64,000 bases of DNA from Heliocidaris erythrogramma (Eukaryota > Echinodermata > Echinoidea > Camarodonta > Echinometridae). The stretch spans positions 23,815,205 to 23,879,204 of the forward strand of contig CM046867.1 of NCBI GenBank assembly GCA_025617745.1, given 5' to 3'. Under the pieces are notes generated by a model. The model saw only the letters and a program-made list of their open reading frames with translations, made no database searches and was not told the DNA's origin. Below are positions 10,213 through 21,524 of this stretch, one piece after another. The position numbers were made by a program, and so were the translations under genes. The number at the start of each line of letters is the position of its first letter. The stretch's first letter is position 1.

Positions 10213-10690
10213 AAATAACATCACTTGTAGTGTACATGCATCCATATCACTTACGAAAATAAGCTATAGATCTACAGATTTGTTTAACATTTCATATGAA
10301 ATATAAAATGCCAAAATAATGTGCTTTGTTGTCAATAAATGAGAAAAACAATAGATATATACAAGCAATCTGTGTAAAATGAATTTTCCCTCAAATTACC
10401 ACGTACCTACGGACATACGGACGGATGGACGGACGGACAGACAACCCATAAACATAATGCCTCTGGCACCGCCTTCGGTGGGCAGAGGCATAATAAAAAA
10501 ATTGACAGGGAATCAGAAATGAAGCTAGAACAATCCTGTTCTTGTTTGCAATACTGAGCAGGAAGGAGGAATGGCATGGAGGACCAGGGCAAACCAGACG
10601 ACGGCCAGAGATTTGTACCTGGAGATGTTAAGCATGTTAGATGCTTCAGAGAACAATACAGGTGCAGGGGATCGCGTAAGATTTTCACGC
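10213..10690 (+). mobile_element. Right part of the DNA transposon split by the DIRS-like element
   Basis: 10213-10400 matches 37464-37645, and 10648-10675 matches the run AGAACAATACAGGTGCAGGG near 38180. Between these lies a small hairpin-type insertion (10410-10491). The distal inverted terminus seen at 38605-38620 was not found here. Confidence 0.6.
10410..10491 (-). mobile_element. Short fragment of the GCCTCCGCC-hairpin cassette family
   Basis: The GGACGGAC run and the hairpin TGCCTCTGGCACC...GGGCAGAGGCA (10459-10490) match, inverted, the starts of the cassettes at 54416 and 60156. The tandem-repeat body is absent. Confidence 0.6.
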
Positions 10691-10699
10691 GGATTCACG

Positions 10700-12055
10700 G
10701 GCTCCGCAGCCTCTACGATTTGTTATCAAGAGGAGTTTGACAAATATTTATAAATCGTAAGACAGTAGCCCGTAGACATGTCGTAGGTGACGTCGCACAA
10801 TCCTCGCAAGCGTGATCAAACAGCAAACGCACGATTTTTGGTGGACATGGGGGCAAAAAAAAAATTGTAAGGAGATTGTACATTCGCACGGCCCTCGTAC
10901 AGCTATCGCAAGGTTGCCGCTCGCTGCCCGTGCAGTACCCGTAAAATATGAAATATGTACACATAATCCCTATTGCTGGGGATTGGGATCTTCAAACGGC
11001 ACGGCGACTGCACAGTCACTGCACCACCTCCGTGAAGCCTCGCCACAGGAGTCGTGCGGGCTCCATACGATTTCCTCATGGAGGTTGTGGAGACTGTAAG
11101 GCAACTGCATTGACATCGCACAATGCCCGTACAGCATTTAGACGGGTTGCCCCCGAGGCCCCTGAAGAACAAATTGCACGATGCCCGCAGACAATGTGAA
11201 CACAAATGCCGTAGCCCATAGCGACGTACGATTCCCGCAAAATCGCACGGAATATCGTAGACACTTTTATCGCACAGCGTCCGTGGCAAATGTGAACTAG
11301 GCATTAGTGACCTCGATTTTAAGAAATCAACAATAGTCTTTTATTAAATTTTATGAACTTTCAGAAACTATAATCCCTAATTTTCCAACTTGCATCAAAC
11401 CCAAATTCATATGAAGGTTTAATGCCCTCTTTGAATAGTAACAACAAAATAGGCATTGTGCAGCATTCTTTAATTCTTCTTGATAACCACCAGCATAAAC
11501 AATTCAGGACTTTGTGAGTCTGTGTATGAAAGGATATTGTGGAATGGCAGATGGCCTGCACAATGGTAGTGGACTCGTAAGTTTAGATCTACTGATGATA
11601 ACAAAATGCCTGAAAATGAAAACAAATGTTGCTTTTAAAGAGACGATCACCTGCAAGAAAATGGTGCGGCCAAATGTGGATGGTCGTCTAACTAAACTCT
11701 TGTAGTTTACTCATGGGTATAAGACAGTCTGCGCCCTGCATGTTTCTACTTAGAAAGAGTTAGACAAGTTGATCGCAGTCGTAATTGACAAAGGTGAAGC
11801 TCATAATTCTCTGAGTGCTTGAGCAGTGAATATGTGCACTCATCAAAAGTACGAGTCTCCAATATAACCTCATACTCCTCAACCAATATGGTTATGGTAA
11901 AAAAAACATAACTGCTGGTAAATGAGAATCTAGTTTTCACCCTTTCAATCACATAAAATTGATGTGTAACAGTCTAGAATGAGTTAGAATCTTTCTGTCA
12001 ACTTTAACTTTGTGTATAATGAAAATAGACCTTGGCTCTATATAGAATCTGAACA
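10700..12055. other. No gene recognised; diverged repeat-like sequence at 10750-11310
   Basis: Variants of TCGCACAATGCCCGTA and CGCACGAT recur irregularly between 10770 and 11290, suggesting an old repeat. The remainder (11310-12055) shows nothing definite. Confidence 0.35.
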
Positions 12056-12058
12056 TAG

Positions 12059-14690
12059 TGGCCGGTATTCTGATAGAAGGTTTAATTTAACCCCAGACTA
12101 TAAAGTTAACCCTAGGCTAACTAAACTACACTTGAACCTCACCTTCAGTCTAAGTGAAGTTTAACTCTATTTGGTATTCTGATAGCCAGGTTTAGTTAGA
12201 CCTAGGTTTAACATTTAACCCTGGGTTAAATGCCCCACCCAGGTCTAATTACCATGGAAAATCTACTGCACATGCTCAGTAGAGCTCATTTGCTCATTAA
12301 TAATCAGAGCACGCGCCATAGAGGATTGTCAAGGGGATTCCTAGTGCATTCATTTATTGTGGCAACCCGAAAATTTATGTATAGAGTGTAATCCCCAGGA
12401 GGCTACCTGTGCTTTTTTGAACTGTATGTCATATAGATATAGATCTAGGATGGAATTTCTTTTAAATTAATTAAGTAGGCCTATTTTTTCTTCTTGGCTT
12501 TCAAACTTGGGGGGGGGGGGTGAAATATGGCGTTTATACCCATAGCTACTTGCTCTTTGCAGGAGGATACACCACCTTTAAAGGTCACACATACATGTAT
12601 ATGTATCGCCGGGGGCCTGGGCGACCGCAACGGATTACTACGCGCCGTGCAGCACTCAAAGGTATAGCGCTTAATAATTATTGCTTAAAGCGAGCAGCGC
12701 AAATAAGCGCATTTTCGGTTCTTATTGAATTTGCATATTGATCGATGATGTCATGTCATGTCAAATCACATTCACAGAAATGACATCTAACTTTTACGTC
12801 TCTACGAGTTTCATTTCTTGATTGGCAAGATCTATACCTTATACCAGTATTTAAATATGGAGAATTTATAACGGATAATGCTTAAAAAAATTGGTGAATA
12901 TAACGGTAGGCCCTTTTTATGCTAAGCCTGCTAAGGTCAGGAGAAGTTGTAGAAAAACTGTCCTAGATCTATGACTATGTTTGATGTGACATCTCGGCAT
13001 GTTCTTGACTAACTTTTTAGTAAAGTTAGGCCAAATTAGTTGTTAAGTTAGGCATAAAAATTTGTCTGTTAATTTGGAGGACTTTCATCACATTATTTAT
13101 TTTCTTTTGAGAGGCTACATGTAGATGTAAAGTCTACATAAATCTGAGATCTAACGTTAGATTTAACAAGTTAGATCTACCCAGAGTCTACAGTAACAAT
13201 AACATAATTACATATTATTAACATCTCGGTACGGTAGTATGTGGGAGATGGATTTGTTAAATTAGACCTGCTGGCCTAAAGAAAATGCTGAGTCTACAAA
13301 TAGACTAAGTAGTAGTAACGTTTAAGATCTAACAATTCTAACATAACAAGTTAGATCCTAAAGACTATTAAAGTCTAAGACAAGTAAAGTACGTTACAGT
13401 TAACGGTAGAGCTACTGTATATGTAGTAACGAGTTAGAATCTAATTAGGCCTCGATCCAATTTTTTGTTTTGAACAGTGGGAGATCGAGTAGATCAACGA
13501 GTACGACGAACTTGTTAAAACTGGTAAAGTACTTAGATCTAATTAAGTCTTTAGTCTAACAAAGACCCGATTTACACCAAAGGGCTGGCCCGAGGCCCGC
13601 AATTTTTTGCTTTTACACCGAATATTGGGCCGGCATTTTAAGGCCTCCTTTCCCAAACTCACCGCACATGTCGCCCTACATGTAAACAAAACATTTTTTT
13701 TATCTTTCGAGTGCGCGTGCGCGATTTGTTGTCTTTTCATACTCTCGATCTCCGACTCCGTTTCGTCGATGATGATCTACAAAAATGCAGTCCGTTCAGG
13801 AACAAAATTAAGAAAACTCTTACCAGCATCAGGAAATTCAAAAAAGGATACAATTATCGTCTGTTCTGATATCTTTATCAAATTTATAATATGTCGGAGG
13901 AGGTTAGTTCAATTGAACCTGATGCTTGCACACCAGATAGGCCCTACTCCGGAAATACTTTGCACGTTTTTTTTTTTTGTTCCGTATACGTAACAGCGTC
14001 GCATCGTGCGCAAAATTGGGGGCCCCGAGGCCTCCTTTCCATTTACACCAAATTTAGAGGTAGTCCCAAATTTGGGAGGGCCTCGGGCCGGCTTTGTCCC
14101 GAGGCCGGCCTAAAAGCTTGGTGTAAATGGGGTCAAAGTCACCGTTTAAAGATCTAAATCTACTAACATTAGATCGAATAGTTAACGTTAAAACAAACAA
14201 ACAACAACTCTTAAGTCTAACGGTTATATCTAATTTTGCTACCAAAAATGGGATTATCTAGGATCTAGCGGTTTTTTAAATTTTTGTTACTGGGATAGTA
14301 ATATCCCTACAAAAAAAGTCTCTCTGTAATTAACAGCAGTAAAAAAGTTAGAATTTAGGCGTTGGCCATTTCAGGAGCGACGTTTTCGTGCCAGGTCTGC
14401 GAGAATTTTGTATCGCCAAACGGCCTACATAGTTACGGTACGTACAGGCTGTAACGTTTAGCATTTTGGCTATGTGACACAGTTAAACCCGACTTAAACT
14501 ATCCCCTGCGTGAGTCTAAATTTCGAGGGAGTTATTACCACACTTACATGTAGACTGAGGTAAGACTAAACCTCGCTATCGGAATACCAAATATTAACCC
14601 AGGGTTAAATATGGCGACTTAAACCAGATTTATTACCACACTTAGACTAGGGTTAAGTTAAAGCCGGCTATCAGAATACGGGCCACTGGG
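12059..14690 (+). mobile_element. Non-autonomous element, copy A, with TGGCC-GTATTCTGATAG termini
   Basis: The ends read TGGCCGGTATTCTGATAG (12059) and, inverted, CTATCAGAATACGGGCCA (ending about 14686). The GTATTCTGATAG motif is repeated internally near both ends (12173 and 14577), among GGTTTA/TAAACC-rich subterminal sequence. An inverted diverged copy lies at 54126-57330. No transposase is visible. A separate MITE at 13565-14133 is nested within it. Confidence 0.65.
13565..14133. mobile_element. 569-bp MITE, ACCC...GGGT termini, CAAAG duplication
   Basis: The termini ACCCGATTTACACC and GGTGTAAATGGGGT are flanked by CAAAG at 13560-13564 and 14134-14138. The corresponding place in the inverted copy at about 55.4 kb lacks this block, which acts as an empty site. 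A second copy is at 48237-48810. The body is GC-rich with repeated GGCCGGCC/GGCCCGAGGCC words and has no coding potential. Confidence 0.8.
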
Positions 14691-14858
14691 TTTAAGCACT
14701 GACTGTCAGAATACAGGACTAAACTGTCTACTGGGTATACCCACACATTGTGTGTCTGGACAGGTTGGTTATCCAGGCAGGTCCCTTTCAAGCAGTAAAT
14801 TGAACAACTTTTCATGCAAATTGTCATAATTTTTTTCACCAAACTATGCTGAAACTTA

Positions 14859-16960
14859 ACAAGAGCCCCAGGGGACACGACGCTCACCTGAGGTGGATCA
14901 ATTCACATCTGGTGCATGTCCTCTCTAGCACCACCAGGAGATATGTTAGAAATTGAAACAACTAGGAGGATGTACATGAGATGATGTTAGAAATTAACAC
15001 AATTCCCCACCCCATGGTCTACAATGTCATGTATTATTTGAATCTCCTACATCTAAGGATGATTCCCACCAAGTGTGGTTGAATCATACAACAAATCATG
15101 CAAAGAATGTACATTTCCCCTCCTGCATATTAACCTCGCCCTCGCAAAACCCCTATGGGGCCATCCTGAGAATGTTATGAACAAATTTTTTTATTCATCT
15201 TCAAGATGTATATAACACACAAAATATCTAGATAAACTTCTGGTTCTGGAGAAGAAGATGTTTGAAATTTTTACACTTGGGGGCCCCCCTGGGGGCCACA
15301 TGTACCATTTTAGCATCTTTGGATCCCCTACCCCTAAGGATGATTCCTACCAAGTTTGGTTGAATTCCGATTATGTGTTTTGGAGAAGATCAGAATGTAC
15401 ATTTTGCCTGGCAGCGCCCCCCCCCCCCCCCTCCAGTATGTTACCCCCACAGGGCCCCTATAGAGCCACTCAGAGAAATTTCATGAACAACATTCATTCT
15501 TCATCTATAGAGGTATCTCCATACACAATACCAAGTCTGAGCTATGCCTGGTTCTGGAGTAGATGTTTGAAATTTGCATAGCTTTTACAATTGGGGGCCC
15601 TCCCCCTGGGCCCCCTGGGGGCCACATGTACCATTTTAGCAACTTTGGGTCCCCTACCCCTAAGGATGATTCCTACCAAGTTTGGTTGAATTCCGATCAT
15701 GTGTTTTGGAGAAGATCAGAATGTACATCTTGCCTGGCAGCGCCCCCCCCCCTCCAGTATGTTACCCCCACAGGGCCCCTATAGGGCCACACAGAGTAAT
15801 TTCATGAACAACATTCATTCTTCATCTATAGATGTATCTCCATACACAATACCAAGTCTGAGCTATGCCTGGTTCTGGAGAAGATGTTTGAAATTTACAT
15901 AGCTTTTACAATTGGGGGCCCTCCCCCTGGGGGCCACATGTACCATTTTAGCAACTTTGGGTCCCCTACCCCTATGGATGATTCCTACCAAGTTTGGTTG
16001 AATTCTGATTATGTGTTTTGGAGAAGATCAGAATGTACATTTTGCCTGGCAGCGCCCCCCCCCCCCCCCTCCAGTATGTTACCCCCACAGGGCCCCTATA
16101 GAGCCACTCAGAGAAATTTCATGAACAACATTCATTCTTCATCTATAGAGGTATCTCCATACACAATACCAAGTCTGAGCTATGCCTGGTTCTGGAAAGG
16201 AAGATGTTTGAAATTTACATAGCTTTTACAATCGGGGGCCCTCCCCCTGGGCCCCCTGGGGGCCACATGTACCACTTTTGCAACTTTGGGTCCCCTACCC
16301 CTAAGGATGATTCCTACCAAGTTTGGTTGAATTCCGATCATGTGTTTTGGAGAAGATCGAATGTACATCTTGCCTGGCAGCGCCCCCCCCCCCCCCCCCT
16401 CCAGTATGTTACCCCCACAGGGCCCCTATAGGGCCACACAGAGTAATTTCATGAACAACATTCATTCTTCATCTATAGATGTATCTCCATACACAATACC
16501 AAGTCTGAGCTATGCCTGGTTCTGGAGAAGATGTTTGAAATTTACATAGCTTTTACAATTGGGGGCCCTCCCCCTGGGGGCCACATGTACCATTTTAGCA
16601 ACTTTGGGTCCCCTACCCCTACGGATGATTCCTACCAAGTTTGGTTGAATTCTGATTATGTGTTTTGGAGAAGATCAGAATGTACATTTTGCCTGGCAGC
16701 GCCCCCCCCCCCTCCAGTATGTTACCCCCACAGGGCCCCTATAGAGCCACTCAGAGAAATTTCATGAACAACATTCATTCTTCATCTATAGAGGTATCTC
16801 CATACACAATACCAAGTCTGAGCTATGCCTGGTCCTGGAGAAGATGATGTTTGAAATTTACATAGCTTTTACAATTGGGGGCCCTCCCCCTGGGCCCCCC
16901 TGGACGACGGACAAATTTCCATCGCAATAGCTCACTCGAGCCTTAGGCTCAGGTGAGCTA
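14859..16960 (+). mobile_element. Hairpin-ended cassette of five to six ~320-bp tandem repeats
   Basis: Units start at about 15258, 15563, 15884, 16204, 16531 and 16848 (ATGTTTGAAATTT), each with a GGGGGCCCTCCCCCTGGG block, a C-tract and CTCCAGTATGTTACCCCCAC. The right end is the hairpin TAGCTCAC (16929-16936) / GTGAGCTA (16953-16960). Related inverted pieces lie at 34743-35104 and 36814-37303. The repeat frames (about 60-110 codons) are open only because stops are rare in these units; they are not genes. Confidence 0.8.
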
Positions 16961-19900
16961 AAAATGCTAAAGCCCCCTAAACTATCATCATATACATTTC
17001 AAAATTTGATATAGTTACATAGTGTAGTTTTATGATAAACTAACACTTCTATTACGAAAGAGATCGGCCATATCTTCACTCGCTCCGCTTGCTCCTAATT
17101 TCTAAACAGGGATAGTGAAATGGTCTAAATGAGGATCGATGGTTTCAGAAAGCATAAACAGCAAAAAACAAACAAACAAAAATCACACTTAGCAGTTGGC
17201 ATTATATACTCCTTACCCTCTCATTGATCGCTTATCCTTTTATGGCTCGATCCCCAGAAGCCCCCCCCCCCCCCCCCCATGATGAATTTTTGCCGTAAGC
17301 GTCTGCCAAGCTACATGTATATTTTGTCGGACGACTTACTGGAGAATTTTGTTTGATAGTTGATAAGAAATAGGCCTAAATCAGTTTATTGCTGTCGTTC
17401 TCTCATCCTTGTTCTCCCATCGTTTCTTTCCATTCCGGTGTCTAAACGAATTGTTTTTGCGCCGGTTGTATTTTGCCCCCCCCCCCCCCCTCTCTCTCTT
17501 TAGACAGAGGGGCACGGGGTTGGTGAAGTTATACGATATATCAATTCCACCCCAACTTTGTTTCCTCCATGAAATTCATCTGTTTCATCCTATTTCCTGC
17601 GTCGAGTACTGCCTGAATTCTTTTTCCGAGAGTAAATACTATTACTTCCATTCGTCTTTTTTCTTTATTGATTGTATTTCTTGTATTTCGCTCCCCCCCC
17701 CCCTTCATTTTGACCTTCCTTTGGCATTTTGGTGGGTTTTTTTTATTTCTATCAATTCTGAATTCCCATTGTAGTTTCCTATTTCTCACTTATTCACATG
17801 ATTCATGACTGTTTTTTTTTTAATTTTCATCAATATTTTTTTCTTCTTTTTTCTTCATTCATCCTATGGTTATTCCTTTTGTTTTTTCTCCTCCTTTTAT
17901 CCTAGAGTTATTCATTCATTTTTTCCTTTATCTTTTCCTTCCATTTCCTCATCCTTGATTTTTTTCCTTCTTTCTTCGTCCACCGCTTTCTCTATTATCC
18001 TCACAATTCTTTTTTTGTATTATTCATATATTTTCCTAAGAGAGTATTGCTACCATAACTCATAAAAGTATTTGCTGTAATATATCATTATTATCATATT
18101 TTCTATTTATTGTTTTATATTTGAATAAATCGTCTTATGCTGATTCAAGCTGATTTAACAATCAATGAATAAAGTCATTTACTTATATTTTTATTTTCCA
18201 TTCTCATTTTTTCCCCTCAAATACTATTTCATTAGTAGTTATTATTATATTATCATGATGGGTTACTATTTATTTTGGGAAATGTGTTTTATTATTTTAG
18301 CGAGACTAATTACACTTCTCCGATTCCTTCTGTATTTTCCAGTTTTTTTTATTTTCAAGTTAATCAATTTTGTTGATGTATATATAGACTGATTATTATA
18401 AGAAATTAATATTTATAACTTTAGCCGCCTCGTAATAAGAAAAGAACTACCATTTTCACAGTGCTCATGTGTTTGGTTGTTTTTCTTCAAAAAAAAATTG
18501 ATGTTTCTTTTCTAATAAATGCATTATTATAATCATCTTTACAGAATCGTTTCGTGTGTATTCCGTCGTTATCCATTCTCATTTTTGCCGCAAATTATAA
18601 GCTCTCAGCGGTCGGAAGACTTATGAAATCAGAGAGTTCAAACCGGACTAAATCAGTTAGATTTTCGCTAACGTCTAAAAAATATAAAATATAATTTATT
18701 TATTTATGCGGGATTATTCATTTTTATAACCACCAACTCCGAGTCGCCTTTGAACCTTCAAACTCAGAATACCCGAAACAAGTATTTTGTAATGTGTTCA
18801 CCACCCCAAACATGAAGCGGGGATAATGTTGGGCTGTGAAAATTATAACCTTTTTCCTTTTTTGTGTACAAGCATGGTGCCGACCTTGTCATGGCAGTGC
18901 CCCCCCCCCCCGAACATTATATGTGTAAAATGCCTGAATTGGAGCTCCATTGACAAAATTGGGGATTATCTGAACTTGCGTTGGCGACCTTCGTTCGTAT
19001 TTTCTTTGTTCTCATCTGCAATAAAAAGACAGGAAATCTATTCATGCTCTTGTTAGAACCCAAGCTGTGCTCAGTTTATCGTTTGTAATGTATGTCGACG
19101 GACTGAATATATTGAGTTCAATAATGCTGATGATGAGAAATCGTGAACTCCATAATAAACCTATGAATTTTCAAACTGTTGCTCAAACTTTACTCTGTCA
19201 GCTCCAACCCGTCAACAAAAATCCGATCAATCATGTCAATGATAAAATAAACTTCCGTGGAAAATATTCAAATATGAAAAAAAAGTTTCTATATGAAAAT
19301 CAATCCGGGGGCAAAGCTGGAGAAAAAGAACTCGGCACGCGAGGCAAAGTGATCAATCGATCTAATTTGCATAAACTATGCAAATAAGGCAGGGACCGAG
19401 GGCACACATAATTATGGAAATGAATAGAGCGTGTGTGCACAAGCCTATTTTGATTGGTCGGTTCGCGGCAGTGAGCCTGAGCGTTGCTATGTGCACTTTT
19501 CGATTCCAGTTCAAGAGAAAATAAGCGTAAGGTTTTGAAACTGTTTTTTCTACCCCAAATCGTTATCATTTCAAAGTAAAACAAAGCAAACCACTACTAC
19601 ACTATGTCAAAAATGTATAATCATTCGAATCAGTAAGGATTTATTTTTATTCATGTAGTAATGAGTGAAATAAATGGTGTAAAAGTGGGCTGGTCTCTTC
19701 GATTTTCTCAGACCGCATATATGCGGGCTCAGTCCATGACTCACGAGTGGGGAAAATTGAGCCCGCAATGGCGCAAAGGCGCAATGCCGCATATATGCGG
19801 GCTCAGTCTTCAACGGGTTAACTGTCTGTAAACATTGCTAAAATTACAAAACAAAATAGCACAACAAACGGACAAAAAATACAGACACACAAACAATCAA

Positions 19901-20092
19901 TTATAATGATCATCTATAGACAAACATGACAAAGCAAATCAACAACTTCTGTCTTCACAAAAAAATAATCTCCCCGCCCCCTCCCCCACGATGTGTTGTT
20001 GGGCCTTACTTACACATTTCGACACTTTTGGGACTACATGGCCGTGACGTGGTCACATGCCACATTCACGCAGAATGCCTTCCATCCCTTAC
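16961..20092. other. No gene recognised; T-rich and C-tract sequence, two CCGCATATATGCGGG palindromes
   Basis: 17.4-18.4 kb is strongly T-rich and 17.2-18.9 kb has several C-tracts. CCGCATATATGCGGG, itself a 15-bp palindrome, occurs at 19713-19727 and 19788-19802. I see no supported exon. Confidence 0.4.
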
Positions 20093-20261
20093 CTAAAATT
20101 GACTCCGACAATATATCTCGCAAAAAACTCCTCCCATGATAAGCCTGATTGATGGGCTTCCTTGCGGCTGGTTTTTCAACCTTTCCAGATGAGCTTTCTG
20201 GTGTCGAATCGACATTTCGATCGGCAGTTTTTGAACTTTCGTCTCCCCTATTCGACGCCAT
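20093..20261 (-). CDS. Possible first coding exon of an unidentified gene
   Basis: The minus-strand frame starts in a good context (AAAATGGCG, ATG at 20261-20259). It runs 56 codons, charged and Ser-rich at first and ending NQAYHGRSFLRDILSESIL, and stops at an excellent splice donor (G|GTAAGGG, exon end 20093, phase 1). The upstream DNA up to the foldback element at 20324 would hold the promoter. I do not recognise the protein and found no second exon at lower coordinates. An unspliced reading would extend only to 20034. Confidence 0.45.
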
Positions 20262-20373
20262 TTTGAATAGCTCCCTCTCCGATATAGGTTTTTAAAAAAA
20301 CAGTGATGCGCGGGTTATATTTGTACGAAGACCTGGAAGGGCCAAACTGACGACGTAAAAAAATAAAAAATAT

Positions 20374-20563
20374 TACGTACGTACGTGATAATACTACGTA
20401 CGTACGTGATAATACTACGTACGTACGTGATAATACTACGTACGTACGTGATAATACTACGTACGTACGTGATAATTACTACGTACGTACGTGATAATTA
20501 CTACGTACGTACGTGATAATTACTACGTACGTACGTAATATTTATTACGTACGTACGTAATAA
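20374..20563. repeat. Array of nine ACGTACGTACGT blocks
   Basis: Nine self-complementary 12-mers are spaced at about 20-22 bp, with GATAATAC or GATAATTAC spacers. Matching arrays are at 23155-23245 (four) and 24141-24290 (seven). Confidence 0.9.
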
Positions 20564-21524
20564 ATCACACGTGAAAAAGGTTGAAATTACACAGCTGCCT
20601 TATTATTATCCGTCGATTCCCGTTGATTTGCCACAATATTGTGAGCCTGTGGGCTTTTGCTTGTCAATTAAGTGTGAGAAAACCTCAACATTTGTGTGGT
20701 GTGTGACGTGTGTATGTGGATATGAGGGTGTGCGTGGTTGTGTGTGTGTGTGTGTGTGTGCCGCTTCATTTTCCCAGCGGCAAGTCCGGTCCCAGACAAA
20801 TCAAAACAGAATAAAGCAGTTCGACTCTGTTCGAGTAAAATCGAACAAAATTAAGTTATGAATCTTTATGACACTGAAAGCTAATGAAAACAAAGAAAAT
20901 CACTATAGACAGATTGGCCACTTTGTCATGAATTTGTAACGTCCCATATCCTCATCACTTCAGCTTCCACAATTAGCAGTTGCGTGCAATTGTCTAATGA
21001 TGCACGTGCGAGCCAGCAAAAATCTTAAGAATTTTTCTAATGTTCATGTTGTTATATATTATGCATTATTTACACCGATAGTGAAAACAAATTAATTTGG
21101 GTGAAATGTCGAATGATCTTTAATTTCTTACATTAACCCTGTGGTTTTTCTTCCGGAGATATCAACATTATTATGGTATCAGCCGTATCTGCTTGATTTC
21201 ATAGGCCTGCTAACAAGCTAGTCTTAGGACATTTTCTGAAAATATTGACCTTATTAAATTGTGTAAGTTATGGGCACATTCGAGCTATTGGAATATGAAT
21301 TCCTTTGCTGGTGGGGGGGGGGGGGGGGGGGAGGAGACCATTGTGCCACTCTGCCGCCAGCTCCGTTGGCTTACATTATAGTTGTAGGTACATGTTGCTA
21401 TAAAGCCGCACTGATTCTGGTTATAGATATGGCACTTTTTGTAAGAAACAAAGGGAAATTATAGGGATAAGGGTACACATTTAGATGAGGAAAGTGCGCT
21501 TATGAGAGGTGAAAGGGTCATTAT

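Larger units (their letters stand above)
4855..10215 (-). mobile_element. DIRS-like tyrosine-recombinase retrotransposon, decayed
   Basis: 129-bp inverted termini (4906-5034 and 10069-10197, coordinates summing to 15103) bound a 5.3-kb minus-strand element with reverse transcriptase and connection/RNase H-like remnants (7894 to 6272), then a tyrosine recombinase (6088 to 5235). Inverted termini plus a recombinase in place of an integrase are the hallmarks of DIRS elements. The left end is repeated internally (about 5157-5190 resembles 4890-4916), as DIRS internal complementary regions are. Frameshifts, a mutated catalytic motif and a nested insertion show it is dead. Its empty site is visible in the related transposon at 37.4 kb. 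Confidence 0.8.

Noticed and set aside
15258..16847. Repeated frames with GGPPPGGHMYHFSNFGSPTP
   Set aside because: They follow the 320-bp tandem units, break at C-tracts of varying length and lack any gene context.
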